From a candidate division WOR-1 bacterium RIFOXYB2_FULL_37_13 (GTDB taxonomy: Bacteria > Margulisbacteria > WOR-1 > XYC2-FULL-46-14 > XYC2-FULL-37-10), in NCBI GenBank assembly GCA_001771535.1, contig MEUB01000035.1, positions 1-35,475 of the forward strand: a stretch of 35,475 nucleotides of DNA. The letters run 5' to 3'. Position 1 is the first letter of the stretch, and every line of letters starts with the position of its first letter. The translations under genes and the position numbers were made by a program. Of the stretch, positions 1 through 6,430 are shown piece after piece. The notes below the pieces were generated by a model. That model saw nothing but the letters and a program-made list of their open reading frames with translations. It was not told the origin of the DNA and did not search any database.

Positions 1-183
1 TGTATCCTTCATCCCTCTTATAATTGGAATTTGGTAGGGGTCTACAATTGTTAAATCTGTTATTTTCCCCTCATCAGGAAAATCAATAACGCTATTTAAA
101 AAGCTCATGAGAATATTTTTGCTTCCTTCAGAACCAAAAACTTTCTTAAAAGCAAAATCAGTCTTAACATCTAAAAATCGCAT
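1..183 (-). CDS. Rpn/PDDEXK-family nuclease or transposase-like protein, N-terminal part only
   Basis: The reverse strand from 183 reads MRFLDVKTDFAFKKVFGSEG and stays open to the window edge (61 codons). The N-terminus, with DVKTDFAFKKVFG, NILMSFLNSVI and a later DPYQIP segment, is characteristic of the PD-(D/E)XK nuclease family transposase / Rpn recombination-promoting nuclease group (PF12784-like). An AAGGAG Shine-Dalgarno lies 7 nt before the ATG, supporting the start. The catalytic acidic and lysine residues would lie beyond the edge, so activity cannot be judged. These genes are common in many copies in mobile or accessory regions, which fits the decayed genes to the right. The family call rests on the N-terminal signature alone. 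Confidence 0.72.
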   Translation of the reverse strand, partial: MRFLDVKTDFAFKKVFGSEGSKNILMSFLNSVIDFPDEGKITDLTIVDPYQIPIIRGMKDT

Positions 184-281
184 GTACCGGCTCCTTATTT
201 TCGTATCTTCATGATAATTATACCATGAAATGATGTTTTCGCAGTTCCTGTTCGTTCGTTTGAGCGATAAGAGATAATCAA

Positions 282-290
282 TGCTATAAT
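282..290 (+). promoter_or_regulatory. Extended -10 promoter of the 297 gene (likely leaderless)
   Basis: TGC-TATAAT at 282-290 is a perfect extended -10 (TGN plus TATAAT). It ends 6 nt before the ATG at 297, so transcription would begin at or next to the start codon. A TTGAGC at 260-265 is a possible -35 with a long 19-nt spacer. No Shine-Dalgarno is present. Confidence 0.55.
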
Positions 291-296
291 TGTTAT

Positions 297-599
297 ATGC
301 AAATTATAGAAAACATATTTTTCGAGCAAATGGCAAACATTGGGAGTGAGGTTATCCGTTCAATAAACTGGAAGAACAAAGGCAACAAAGAATTTTCAGT
401 CTTATCGTTTGAAAGAGCTTTAGAGCTTTTTGATTTAACAATTTCAGACAAAAAAAACAGCAAACGGCTCAAAGAAGTAACAAGAGCAAGAGAATTGTTT
501 GTAGACTATCTGGCCTTTGACAACATATACCAATCCACTGATGATTTTTTAAAAAATTACTTTTACCCATTCAATTATGCCGCGAATCTTCTCAGATAA
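297..599 (+). CDS. Small hypothetical protein (100 aa)
   Basis: I do not recognise this family. The protein is soluble-looking, mixed-charge and predicted largely helical, with aromatic-rich ends (IENIFFEQMANIGSEV at the start, FLKNYFYPFNYAANLL at the end) and a basic middle (KKNSKRLKEVTRARELF). It has no signal peptide or membrane segment. The ATG lies 6 nt after a TATAAT box, which supports this start and a leaderless mRNA. The next gene follows within 5 nt (start 604) or overlaps by 23 nt (start 577), so the two are probably cotranscribed and may work together. Confidence that it is expressed comes from the promoter and the close pair; function is unknown. Confidence 0.6.
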   Translation: MQIIENIFFEQMANIGSEVIRSINWKNKGNKEFSVLSFERALELFDLTISDKKNSKRLKEVTRARELFVDYLAFDNIYQSTDDFLKNYFYPFNYAANLLR

Positions 600-603
600 A
601 ACC

Positions 604-1020
604 ATGCAAAAACAAATAGATAAGCTTATTATTCCGTCAGGGTTAATAAGAAGAGCCAAAACTTATTCGTTAGTATTTGACGAAGATGAACTCTACATTA
701 TAAATACTGGACCGGCTGGACGAGAAGTAATAACAAAAAATATAATTGAAGATGCGGTCGTTTCTTTTGTCCTTGATCGCATTGCAAAAAAAGTTGCAGA
801 AGGCGAAGAAAAACTAAAAACTTTAGGGGTCAAACAATTGGCAAATGAAAAAGGAAATGCTTTCATTGAAAAGAATGCAATCATAAAGACAGAGGTTAAA
901 GTAAATTTTTTCAACACATTAATATTAAAAATTAATACTATAAAAGGGAATTTCTCTTTTAATTGTAATGCTCACAAAAAAGAAGACATAGAAACTTTCG
1001 TTAAATGCTTAAGGGAATGA
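604..1020 (+). CDS. Hypothetical protein, possibly PH-like fold
   Basis: A 138-aa protein starting MQKQIDKLIIPSG. The frame is open back to an ATG at 577, but those extra residues lie inside the upstream gene, so 604 (5 nt after the upstream stop) is the simpler start; neither has a Shine-Dalgarno. The middle alternates beta-like stretches (TYSLVFDEDELYIINTG), a helical segment with FVLDRIAKKVAEGEEKL, then beta-like stretches (TEVKVNFFNTLILKINTIKG) and a C-terminal helix ending in FVKCLRE. That order loosely resembles bacterial PH-like domains. This is a fold guess only; no catalytic motif, signal peptide or membrane span is visible. It pairs with the 100-aa gene before it. Confidence 0.55.
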   Translation: MQKQIDKLIIPSGLIRRAKTYSLVFDEDELYIINTGPAGREVITKNIIEDAVVSFVLDRIAKKVAEGEEKLKTLGVKQLANEKGNAFIEKNAIIKTEVKVNFFNTLILKINTIKGNFSFNCNAHKKEDIETFVKCLRE

Positions 1021-1162
1021 AGAGAGGGCGTAATGCCCAAGAAAGGGTTTGCAATAATATATATATATGTGCCACTATTGCAAGGATCATAGATAAAGCA
1101 ATTTCCGAAATTAACAGAGGGAAGCTTGCGGTATAGCCAAATAAAAAGAAATATTGAAATAC

Positions 1163-1192
1163 TCAAAAAGTGGCTGCATTCGAACTTTTTGA
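1163..1192. terminator. Hairpin with T-rich arm, possible terminator
   Basis: TCAAAAAGT at 1163-1171 and ACTTTTTGA at 1184-1192 form a perfect 9-bp stem with a 12-nt loop. It lies downstream of the 604-1020 gene and just beyond the 3' end of the decayed DUF4143 fragment, so it could stop transcripts from either side. The stem is AT-rich and weak. The 1021-1195 gap otherwise holds a small GGGC/GCCC hairpin (1026-1038) and AT repeats, with no convincing gene. Confidence 0.3.
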
Positions 1193-1195
1193 ATT

Positions 1196-1420
1196 TTACC
1201 CACAAACCAAAAATGGCTCAAGGGGGATAAAATCAATTTCTTTTATTTTTTTGTATAAATCTTTTGTTATAACTGTAATTTTTTTATTTTTAAATGCTGG
1301 ATAGCTCAATAAAAAATCAAAGTCTTTAGAATCTATCCTATTTTGATATTTAACTTCAAAAAAATCCTCTTTATTCTTTGAGATTCTCACGAAATCTATC
1401 TCTTTATCTGCGTATTCCGC
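1196..1420 (-). pseudogene. C-terminal remnant of an AAA/DUF4143 ATPase-nuclease
   Basis: Reading the reverse strand from 1420 gives AEYADKEIDFVRISKNKEDF, then FEVKYQNRID, and continues to a stop at 1196. The EIDFV...EVKY pair is the PD-(D/E)XK-like signature of the DUF4143 domain that ends many AAA family ATP-binding proteins, and the last segment (ITVITKDL...IDFIPLEPFLV) matches the usual C-terminus. A TGA stands directly upstream (1421-1423), and no AAA domain (Walker A, several hundred residues) is found to its right, where a sigma-like gene lies instead. Only about 75 of the usual 380-450 residues remain, so this is a decayed fragment. A GTG at 1388-1390 could start a shorter peptide, but expression is unlikely. 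Confidence 0.6.
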
Positions 1421-1530
1421 TCAATCCTGCATGCGATTCCGATGATTCCTGCACACGATGTGCCTATACATCCCAAGCTTCTGTATCGCAACTTGAAATT
1501 TCCCGCAAAATCAGAAGATATTCCTATAAC

Positions 1531-2169
1531 ATGAACATGGCTGGAAACTCAACGGCAATTGCTCCAACGGGGTTAAGAGTATCTCCGATTTTTGTTAGCT
1601 CTAATAAGCCAGCAACTCTTCTTGATCACAAAAAAAGGATTGCCATTGTTATAGAATATATGCCCAATATAATTAATGCGTGCCACCGCATACTAAGAAC
1701 TGCGCGACTTCCCTTTGAAGTAAAAGAAGATATTCTACAAGGAGTTTTGGAAAGTTTTACCGCTTTTATAGTAAAAACACCTTCTGAAAGGCTGGCAAAC
1801 ATTAAATTTCTGCTTCCTTATTCTCGTAGACTTGCAACTATGAGGGTCCTTGAATTACTAAGAAACCATTCAAGCCACCGCAAACATTTCCCCTCTGTTT
1901 CTATAGAGAGAACGCCGGAATCAACTCAATCTTACCCTCCAGACTTTGAAGCGTCCCCAGATGCGCCAAAACAACTAGAAATATTTAAACAGACTATTGA
2001 GGCTCTTGATGAAGAAGAAGGGAATATATATATAATGTACTTTTTAGATGGATTATTGCAAAGCGAAATCGCAAACCAAATCGGGTACACACCAGCCAAC
2101 ATATCTCAAAAAATAGCAAGAATTTTAAGAAAAATAATCTCAGCACAAAGAAAGCATGGTTATCTATAG
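1531..2169 (+). CDS. Sigma-70-family-like RNA polymerase sigma factor
   Basis: The C-terminal part (EALDEEEGNIYIMYFLDGLL, then QSEIANQIGYTPANISQKIA) has the layout of sigma region 4: a helix with an LDG turn and a helix-turn-helix whose recognition helix is TPANISQKIARILRKI. The middle (PFEVKEDILQGVLESF, later YSRRLATMRVLELLRNHSS and VSIERT) resembles region 2, in the positions of the D-x-x-Q core contact and the -10-melting segment, but is divergent. No regions 1.1 or 3 are visible. The frame is open from 1378, but 1378-1530 overlaps the DUF4143 remnant and reads unlike protein. ATG 1531 or 1537 follows a TATAAC box and is preferred, giving about 212 aa. It could instead be a phage-type or sigma-like HTH regulator. 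Its targets are unknown. Confidence 0.6.
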   Translation: MNMAGNSTAIAPTGLRVSPIFVSSNKPATLLDHKKRIAIVIEYMPNIINACHRILRTARLPFEVKEDILQGVLESFTAFIVKTPSERLANIKFLLPYSRRLATMRVLELLRNHSSHRKHFPSVSIERTPESTQSYPPDFEASPDAPKQLEIFKQTIEALDEEEGNIYIMYFLDGLLQSEIANQIGYTPANISQKIARILRKIISAQRKHGYL

Positions 2170-2225
2170 GGCTTAAAACCTTGTCGGATTATTGCAGGAC
2201 TATTTCCCCTTAATTCAAAAGAATA

Positions 2226-2234
2226 TGCTAAAAT
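2226..2234 (+). promoter_or_regulatory. Extended -10 promoter of the SRPBCC gene (likely leaderless)
   Basis: TGC-TAAAAT at 2226-2234 ends 7 nt before the ATG at 2242. No Shine-Dalgarno is present and no good -35 is seen at 16-18 nt. The spacing and the TGC extension match the site at 282-290. Confidence 0.5.
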
Positions 2235-2241
2235 ATACCAA

Positions 2242-2724
2242 ATGATAGAAGTTAAAGAAAGCATTGTTATAAAAACTACCCCTGAGAAAATTTGGAATTT
2301 TTTAATATCTTTGCATCAAAAAGACACATATAAAAAATGGCATCAAAAAGATCATATAATATTAAAAATTCTAAAAGGTAATGGGGTCGATATTGGTTCG
2401 ATCTTTTATGCAGAAGAATACATTGGGAAACGCATTTTAAGACTCAAATATAAACTTGTTAAGGCAGAATATCCCTTTTATCTAGAATATAAGCCTATTT
2501 TCCCATCATCAATCTTCGCAAATGGAATGGGATCTTTCAAAATGGAGCCCATTGATAACTTACATACAAAATTTATCGCTTATATCAAAGTTGGCTTAAA
2601 ACCAAAAATTTTTGATTGGCTTTGGTGTAAAATAATCACAGTTTTTTTTAAGGAAGAAGATTTGGTCAAACATGTCAAAGAAGAAGGAGAAAGCATTCGC
2701 AAGATTTTAGAGAATCAAGAGTAA
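2242..2724 (+). CDS. SRPBCC (START-like) domain protein
   Basis: The 160-aa protein opens MIEVKESIVIKTTPEKIWNF, the beta strand plus amphipathic helix typical of the SRPBCC / polyketide cyclase superfamily. A long run of beta strands with KGNGVDIGSIFYAEE and GMGSFKMEPIDNLHTKFIAY follows, and a C-terminal helix (KEEDLVKHVKEEGESIRKIL) closes the hydrophobic cavity. Length and order fit a single-domain member. Such proteins bind hydrophobic ligands, and the ligand cannot be inferred here. The next gene, a membrane methyltransferase, starts 26 nt downstream on the same strand, so the two may be one transcription unit. The start is supported by the -10 box 7 nt upstream. Confidence 0.72.
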   Translation: MIEVKESIVIKTTPEKIWNFLISLHQKDTYKKWHQKDHIILKILKGNGVDIGSIFYAEEYIGKRILRLKYKLVKAEYPFYLEYKPIFPSSIFANGMGSFKMEPIDNLHTKFIAYIKVGLKPKIFDWLWCKIITVFFKEEDLVKHVKEEGESIRKILENQE

Positions 2725-2750
2725 ATTTTTATAAAGTGGCTTGAAGATAT

Positions 2751-3212
2751 ATGAGTTTAATAGGAAAAGCGACAATTCATCCATTATTTTTTTATAGCGG
2801 TAAAATATTAGGATATATTCTATGGATTATTTACTTACTTTCTCTTTTTAATAATAATCCGCCGTTTAATTTTTTTAAGATCATATCCTACGCACTGTCA
2901 TTAATAGGCTTAGTCCTTGTTTTTATAAGTATGATAAATTTAGGTCGTTCAACAAGGTTAGGCCTCCCAACTGAAAATATAAAATTTAAATCCAATGGCT
3001 TATATCAATTAAGCAGAAACCCCATGTATCTTGGCTTTAATCTTTTCACCATATCAGCCATTATTTTTATATGGAATTTTTTTATTGCTCTGATTGGGAT
3101 TTATAGCATAATAATATATCACTTTATAATTATCGGAGAAGAAAAATTTTTAGAGCAAGCGTTTGGCAGTAAATATATTGAATACAAAAAAAGAGTAAGG
3201 AGATATATTTAA
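2751..3212 (+). CDS. Isoprenylcysteine carboxyl methyltransferase-family membrane protein
   Basis: This 153-aa protein has about four hydrophobic spans (residues ~12-33, 40-62, 90-105, 108-130). Its conserved C-terminal block includes LYQLSRNPMYLGF and GEEKFLEQAFGSKYIEYKKR, the signature of the ICMT / phospholipid methyltransferase (PEMT) superfamily. In that fold RNPMY and the later E-E pair help bind S-adenosylmethionine at the membrane surface. Bacterial members act on lipids or other hydrophobic acids, and the substrate here is unknown. It lies 26 nt after the SRPBCC gene. Length is normal for small bacterial members, and the frame is intact. Confidence 0.78.
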   Translation: MSLIGKATIHPLFFYSGKILGYILWIIYLLSLFNNNPPFNFFKIISYALSLIGLVLVFISMINLGRSTRLGLPTENIKFKSNGLYQLSRNPMYLGFNLFTISAIIFIWNFFIALIGIYSIIIYHFIIIGEEKFLEQAFGSKYIEYKKRVRRYI

Positions 3213-3321
3213 TTTAAAATGCTAATTATGTTTTATCCTTCAAACAAATTACATTATTTGCCCCAAAAAGAATGCCCTATGCAAGGGCAGGCAAGACATG
3301 ATAAAGGCAGGGAATAAACAT

Positions 3322-3603
3322 ATGACGACTTACATCTCAATCCTCCGCGGAATAAATGTCGGCGGGCAAAAAAAGATAAAAATGGAGGCCTTAGAAACCC
3401 TTTACGAATCCCTTGGTTTTAAAAATATTATAGTTTATATCCAAAGCGGCAACGTAATTTTTGAATCAGAAGAGACAGACATAAAAAAACTTACTGTAAA
3501 AATCGAGCAAAATGGCGGCAAAGTGCTTATGCCAAAATCAGCCATCCCTCAAGTCGGCTGGTTCACAATGAACCATTATTACAACAACAGGTTAATGCTC
3601 TAA
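3322..3603 (+). pseudogene. Chimeric remnant: DUF1697 N-terminus joined to VOC C-terminal fragment
   Basis: The frame begins MTTYISILRGINVGGQKKIK and continues through MEALETLYESLGFKNIIVYI and QSGNVIFES, a textbook DUF1697 start (family about 180 aa). After KLTVKIEQ it switches to NGGKVLMPKSAIPQVGWF, the C-terminal strand region of glyoxalase/VOC proteins (commonly GGKV..PK..IPGVGWFA followed by DTEGN). The last 12 residues, TMNHYYNNRLML, match neither. Neither parent could fold fully: DUF1697 lacks about two thirds, and VOC retains about 20 residues. The frame is open from 3298, but a GGCAGGGA Shine-Dalgarno-like stretch before 3322 favours that start. Its last 12 nt overlap the 3' end of the opposing ZIP gene. 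Confidence 0.65.
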
Positions 3604-4329
3604 AAAGGTCATCCCCCACATAAAAATGAGCCCCAGCACAAAAAGGAGAAAGGCAAAATTGGCCTTGAAGTTGTTTTTCTCTTTATGCAACTCTGGGATC
3701 AGGTCTGAAGCTGAAATATAAATAAATCCTCCGGCAGTTATCGGCAAAAGCATTGGGGCTAGGCTAGATATTGTCGTTGACAGATAATATCCGACTACCC
3801 CACCCAAGACCGCAGTCAAGGCAGAAAGCAAATTGAAGAACAAGGCTTTGTACTTAGAGAAACCTCCGTACACTAAAACCCCGAAATCCCCTATTTCCTG
3901 GGGAATTTCATGGGAAGCAACCGCCATACTAGTGGCAATACCCAATGGGATACTAGCAATAAAACTTGCCGCAATCACCAGTCCGTCAATAAAATTATGC
4001 AGACCATCACCATAAAGGTTGAGATAAGTAAAGGCATGGACGTCACATTTTCCTTCGTGGCAGTGGCGCCAGTGAAAAAGACGTTCCAGCAAAAAGAAAA
4101 GAGTAAAACCAATTAAGGCGTATATAAAAGTTTCGCCCGGCTTGAGTTGTTCCAAGGATTCCGGCAACAGGTGTAAAAAAGCTCCTCCGGCAAGTGCTCC
4201 AGCCGAAAAACCAACCAGTAAAAGCAGCATCCTTTGCAAAAGATCTTCTTTAATTGCCAGAGTGAACACCCCTACCAGTGAAAGAAAGCTGATGATCAGT
4301 GTGCTGGATATGATCCAAATCAATATCAT
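3592..4329 (-). CDS. ZIP family metal transporter
   Basis: This 245-aa inner-membrane protein has about seven to eight hydrophobic spans. It carries the two ZIP metal-site motifs: HNFIDGLVIAASF in the fourth-span region (about residues 111-123) and HEIPQEIGD in the fifth (about 140-148). A short His/Cys loop (HWRHCHEGKCDVH, about residues 86-98) precedes them and probably gathers metal ions. The family moves divalent cations, usually zinc or iron, into the cytoplasm. Length fits the bacterial GufA/ZupT-like group. The start is 6 nt from an extended -10 (TGC-TAGAAT), so the mRNA may be leaderless. It is transcribed away from the adjacent sigma-54 activator gene. Confidence 0.9.
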   Translation of the reverse strand: MILIWIISSTLIISFLSLVGVFTLAIKEDLLQRMLLLLVGFSAGALAGGAFLHLLPESLEQLKPGETFIYALIGFTLFFLLERLFHWRHCHEGKCDVHAFTYLNLYGDGLHNFIDGLVIAASFIASIPLGIATSMAVASHEIPQEIGDFGVLVYGGFSKYKALFFNLLSALTAVLGGVVGYYLSTTISSLAPMLLPITAGGFIYISASDLIPELHKEKNNFKANFAFLLFVLGLIFMWGMTFLEH

Positions 4330-4335
4330 GCTACT

Positions 4336-4344
4336 ATTCTAGCA
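4336..4344 (-). promoter_or_regulatory. Extended -10 promoter of the ZIP gene (likely leaderless)
   Basis: On the reverse strand TGC-TAGAAT occupies 4344-4336 and is separated from the ATG (4329-4327) by 6 nt. A weak TTCATT lies 17 nt upstream as a possible -35. No Shine-Dalgarno is seen. Confidence 0.45.
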
Positions 4345-4392
4345 TATCTAGAATTCATAATGAACTCCAGCGGTAGTGTTGTTCCTACCCCT

Positions 4393-4421
4393 TTGACTAA
4401 ATATACAAATTTGTGTAATAT
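4393..4421 (+). promoter_or_regulatory. Sigma-70-type promoter of the NifA-like regulator
   Basis: TTGACT (4393-4398), a 17-nt spacer and TAATAT (4416-4421) form a strong housekeeping promoter. The start would fall near 4428, just before ATG 4435. The promoter lies inside the longer open frame beginning at 4360, so it also argues that 4435 is the true start. Confidence 0.65.
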
Positions 4422-4434
4422 ACATAATTGTAGT

Positions 4435-5952
4435 ATGACTTTATTAAAAGATTTTAAAGTTCGAACCTTGGTAGAAATAAGCAGCGCGCTTTCTTCTTCG
4501 CTTAATCTGGAAAAAACCCTTGAATCCATCCTTAAGGTACTATCTGATTCTCTTGAAATGCAAAGAGGGACAATTACACTGGTAGACCCCAAAACAAATG
4601 AATTACGAATTGAGATTGCTTTTGGGCTTACAAAAGAGGAAAAAGAAAGAGGAAGATACAAAATAGGAGAAGGGGTTACGGGAAAAGTGGTTGAAACAGG
4701 CGAAGCTATGGTAATACAAGACATAGAAGCTGAGCCTTTGTTTTTAAATAGGACACAGGCAAGAAAAAAACTTGAATCCAGGAAATTTGCTTTTTTATGC
4801 GTTCCTATAAAAGTAAGCAATAAGATAATAGGAGCTCTTTCCGTTGATCATCTTTTTAAAGGTGATATTTCTTACGAAGAAGACATAAAACTTTTAACGA
4901 TCATCGCATCAATGGTTGGACAGGCCGTTAAAGTCCGTGAACTGGCAGAAAAAGACAAACAAGCTGTCATATCTGAAAACATTAAGCTGAAAAGAGAACT
5001 CAAAGGAAAATATAAATTTACAAATATTGTCTACTCTTCACAAGCAATGGAATCGGTCCTTGAAAGCGGGATGCAGGTCGCGCAAAGCAACGCAACAGTC
5101 ATTATTCATGGGGAATCTGGCACAGGAAAAGAACTAATAGCTTCGGCCATTCATTATAACAGCACAAGAGCAAACAAGCCTTTTATAAAGGTAGCATGTG
5201 CCGCCCTTCCCGAAAACCTGTTAGAATCAGAGCTCTTTGGATATGAAAGAGGAGCTTTCACAGGTGCTGCTGAAAGAAAGATAGGACGTTTTGAAATGGC
5301 AGATCTGGGAACAATTTTTCTCGACGAAATAGGAGATTTGACCCCTTTGACACAGGTAAAGCTTTTGAGAATCCTGCAGGAGAGAGAGTTTGAAAGGCTT
5401 GGCGGGACACAAACCATAAAGATAGATGTAAGAATAATCTGCGCAACACACAGAAATCTTGAAAAAATGGTTAAAGACGGAAAGTTTAGGGAAGACCTGT
5501 TTTACAGGATAAATGTTTTTCCTATTTACATTCCGCCTCTTAGGGAAAGAAAAGAAGACATTCCTCCCCTTGCTGATTATTTTATTTCAAAATATGCCAA
5601 AGAAAATAAAAAAAACATAAAAGCAATAAGCAGATCAGCGCTTGATATCCTTATAGCTCATAACTGGCCGGGGAATGTCAGGGAGTTTGAAAATATAATA
5701 GAAAGAGCTGTTGTTTTATGCCAGAAAGGAACAATTACCCCCTCTGAATTGCCATCCAATCTTATCTTAAGAAAAGATGTTGACCTTGAAGTGTCGCAAG
5801 CATCCCTTCCTGAAATAGTTGAATCGATTGAAAAAAGGAGCATCGAAGATGCTCTTAAAAAGCTCAAAACACAAAGAAAAACCGCAAAAGCACTCGGCAT
5901 AACAGAAAGAATGTTAGGCTATAAAATCAACAAGTATAAAATAGACATCTAA
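4435..5952 (+). CDS. NifA-like sigma-54-dependent transcriptional activator (GAF-AAA+-Fis HTH)
   Basis: A 505-aa protein starting MTLLKDFKVRTLVEISSALS. Residues ~10-165 form a GAF domain of the NifA type (QRGTITLVDPKTNELRIEIA, GEGVTGKVVETGEA). Residues ~195-430 form the AAA+ domain, with Walker A GESGTGKE, the sigma-54 contact loop GAFTGA, Walker B TIFLDEIGD and the arginine-rich LRERKEDIPPL. The C-terminus (RKTAKALGITERMLGYKINK) is a Fis-type helix-turn-helix very like the NifA end. Such proteins hydrolyse ATP to open sigma-54 promoters. The facing operon holds amtB and glnK behind a -24/-12 promoter and a NifA-like binding site, so that operon is the obvious target. No nif genes are present, so nitrogen-source control rather than fixation is all that can be claimed. 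Confidence 0.93.
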   Translation: MTLLKDFKVRTLVEISSALSSSLNLEKTLESILKVLSDSLEMQRGTITLVDPKTNELRIEIAFGLTKEEKERGRYKIGEGVTGKVVETGEAMVIQDIEAEPLFLNRTQARKKLESRKFAFLCVPIKVSNKIIGALSVDHLFKGDISYEEDIKLLTIIASMVGQAVKVRELAEKDKQAVISENIKLKRELKGKYKFTNIVYSSQAMESVLESGMQVAQSNATVIIHGESGTGKELIASAIHYNSTRANKPFIKVACAALPENLLESELFGYERGAFTGAAERKIGRFEMADLGTIFLDEIGDLTPLTQVKLLRILQEREFERLGGTQTIKIDVRIICATHRNLEKMVKDGKFREDLFYRINVFPIYIPPLRERKEDIPPLADYFISKYAKENKKNIKAISRSALDILIAHNWPGNVREFENIIERAVVLCQKGTITPSELPSNLILRKDVDLEVSQASLPEIVESIEKRSIEDALKKLKTQRKTAKALGITERMLGYKINKYKIDI

Positions 5953-5967
5953 GCTGAACAATTCGAG

Positions 5968-6008
5968 TCCTGAGCTTGCCCCGAGGCAATCGGGGGCTTG
6001 TCGAAGGA
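5968..6008. repeat. Nested palindromic intergenic repeat
   Basis: An outer pair, TCCTGAGCTTG (5968-5978) and CTTGTCGAAGGA (5997-6008), has the form of the dispersed CCTGAGCTTGTCGAAGG element found in many bacterial genomes. Here it is split by an inner hairpin, CCCCGA (5979-5984), loop GGCAA, TCGGGG (5990-5995). It lies between two convergent genes and could terminate transcription both ways, although no clean T-run follows. Confidence 0.5.
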
Positions 6009-6069
6009 TTGGAGATTAGTTTTTTCTTAACCAGTCTCCAATCTCTACTTTCTAATATCCAATTTCTAG
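6007..6069. repeat. Heptanucleotide repeat array with inverted arms
   Basis: From 6035 the sequence falls into five 7-nt units, TCTCCAA TCTCTAC, TTTCTAA TATCCAA and TTTCTAG, the last reaching into the glnK stop codon. The opposite orientation (GATTGGA GATTAGT) lies at 6007-6020. GATTGGAGA (6007-6015) pairs perfectly with TCTCCAATC (6035-6043) around a T-rich centre, so a hairpin can form between the convergent regulator and glnK genes. Confidence 0.5.
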
Positions 6070-6410
6070 ATCGCCTTATCCCCTCTCTCCCCCGTCCTTA
6101 CTCTTATAATATTCTCAACAGGAGAAACAAATATTTTCCCATCCCCAGGCTGTCCTGTTCTTGCAGATTTTTCAATGGCACTGATGGCTCTCTCGCAATC
6201 AAAGTCGTCAACTATTACCTCCACCTTTAACTTCGGCAGAAATTCAACCCGATATTCTCCCGCCCGCCATTCAAGCACTATTCCCTTTTGCGTCCCCCGC
6301 CCTTTTACCTCTGTAACAGTCATCCCCACAAACCCTTCAGCTTCAAGCGCAATTCTTACTTCTTCTAATTTTTCCGATCTTATAATTGCCTCTATTTTTT
6401 TAAAACTCAT
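6066..6410 (-). CDS. glnK: Nitrogen regulatory protein P-II
   Basis: The 114-aa protein is a canonical P-II: KKIEAIIRSEKLEEVRIALE, GMTVTEVKGRGTQKG, the T-loop EWRAGEYRVEFLPK with the modifiable tyrosine at residue 53 (Tyr51 equivalent), and the C-terminal TGQPGDGKIF...IRVRTGERG that binds ATP/ADP. P-II proteins sense 2-oxoglutarate and adenylate charge; the GlnK type plugs the AmtB channel when nitrogen is plentiful. It lies 20 nt downstream of amtB behind an AGGAGG site, the usual GlnK place. Length and frame are normal. Whether it is uridylylated cannot be told, because no GlnD is in the window. Confidence 0.95.
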   Translation of the reverse strand: MSFKKIEAIIRSEKLEEVRIALEAEGFVGMTVTEVKGRGTQKGIVLEWRAGEYRVEFLPKLKVEVIVDDFDCERAISAIEKSARTGQPGDGKIFVSPVENIIRVRTGERGDKAI

Positions 6411-6430
6411 TTTAATTCCCTCCTAAATTT

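Noticed and set aside
972-1205. 77-codon minus-strand frame in the gap after the 604 gene
   Set aside because: No Shine-Dalgarno or family features were seen, and it overlaps coding sequence of the plus-strand gene; I see only AT repeats and hairpins there.
3274-3288. GCCCT/AGGGC hairpin before the DUF1697 chimera as a terminator
   Set aside because: The stem is only 5 bp and no T-run follows; chance is likely.
3833-4342. Short plus-strand frames opposite the ZIP transporter
   Set aside because: They are antisense shadows of an intact transporter with all its motifs.
4360-4434. Longer start for the NifA-like regulator
   Set aside because: It would place the TTGACT-17-TAATAT promoter inside the coding region; ATG 4435 fits the promoter and the family N-terminus.
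4326-4820. 164-codon open frame on the minus strand opposite the NifA-like gene
   Set aside because: It mirrors the GAF-domain coding region, has serine-rich, unfamily-like content, and a clear promoter and protein exist on the other strand.
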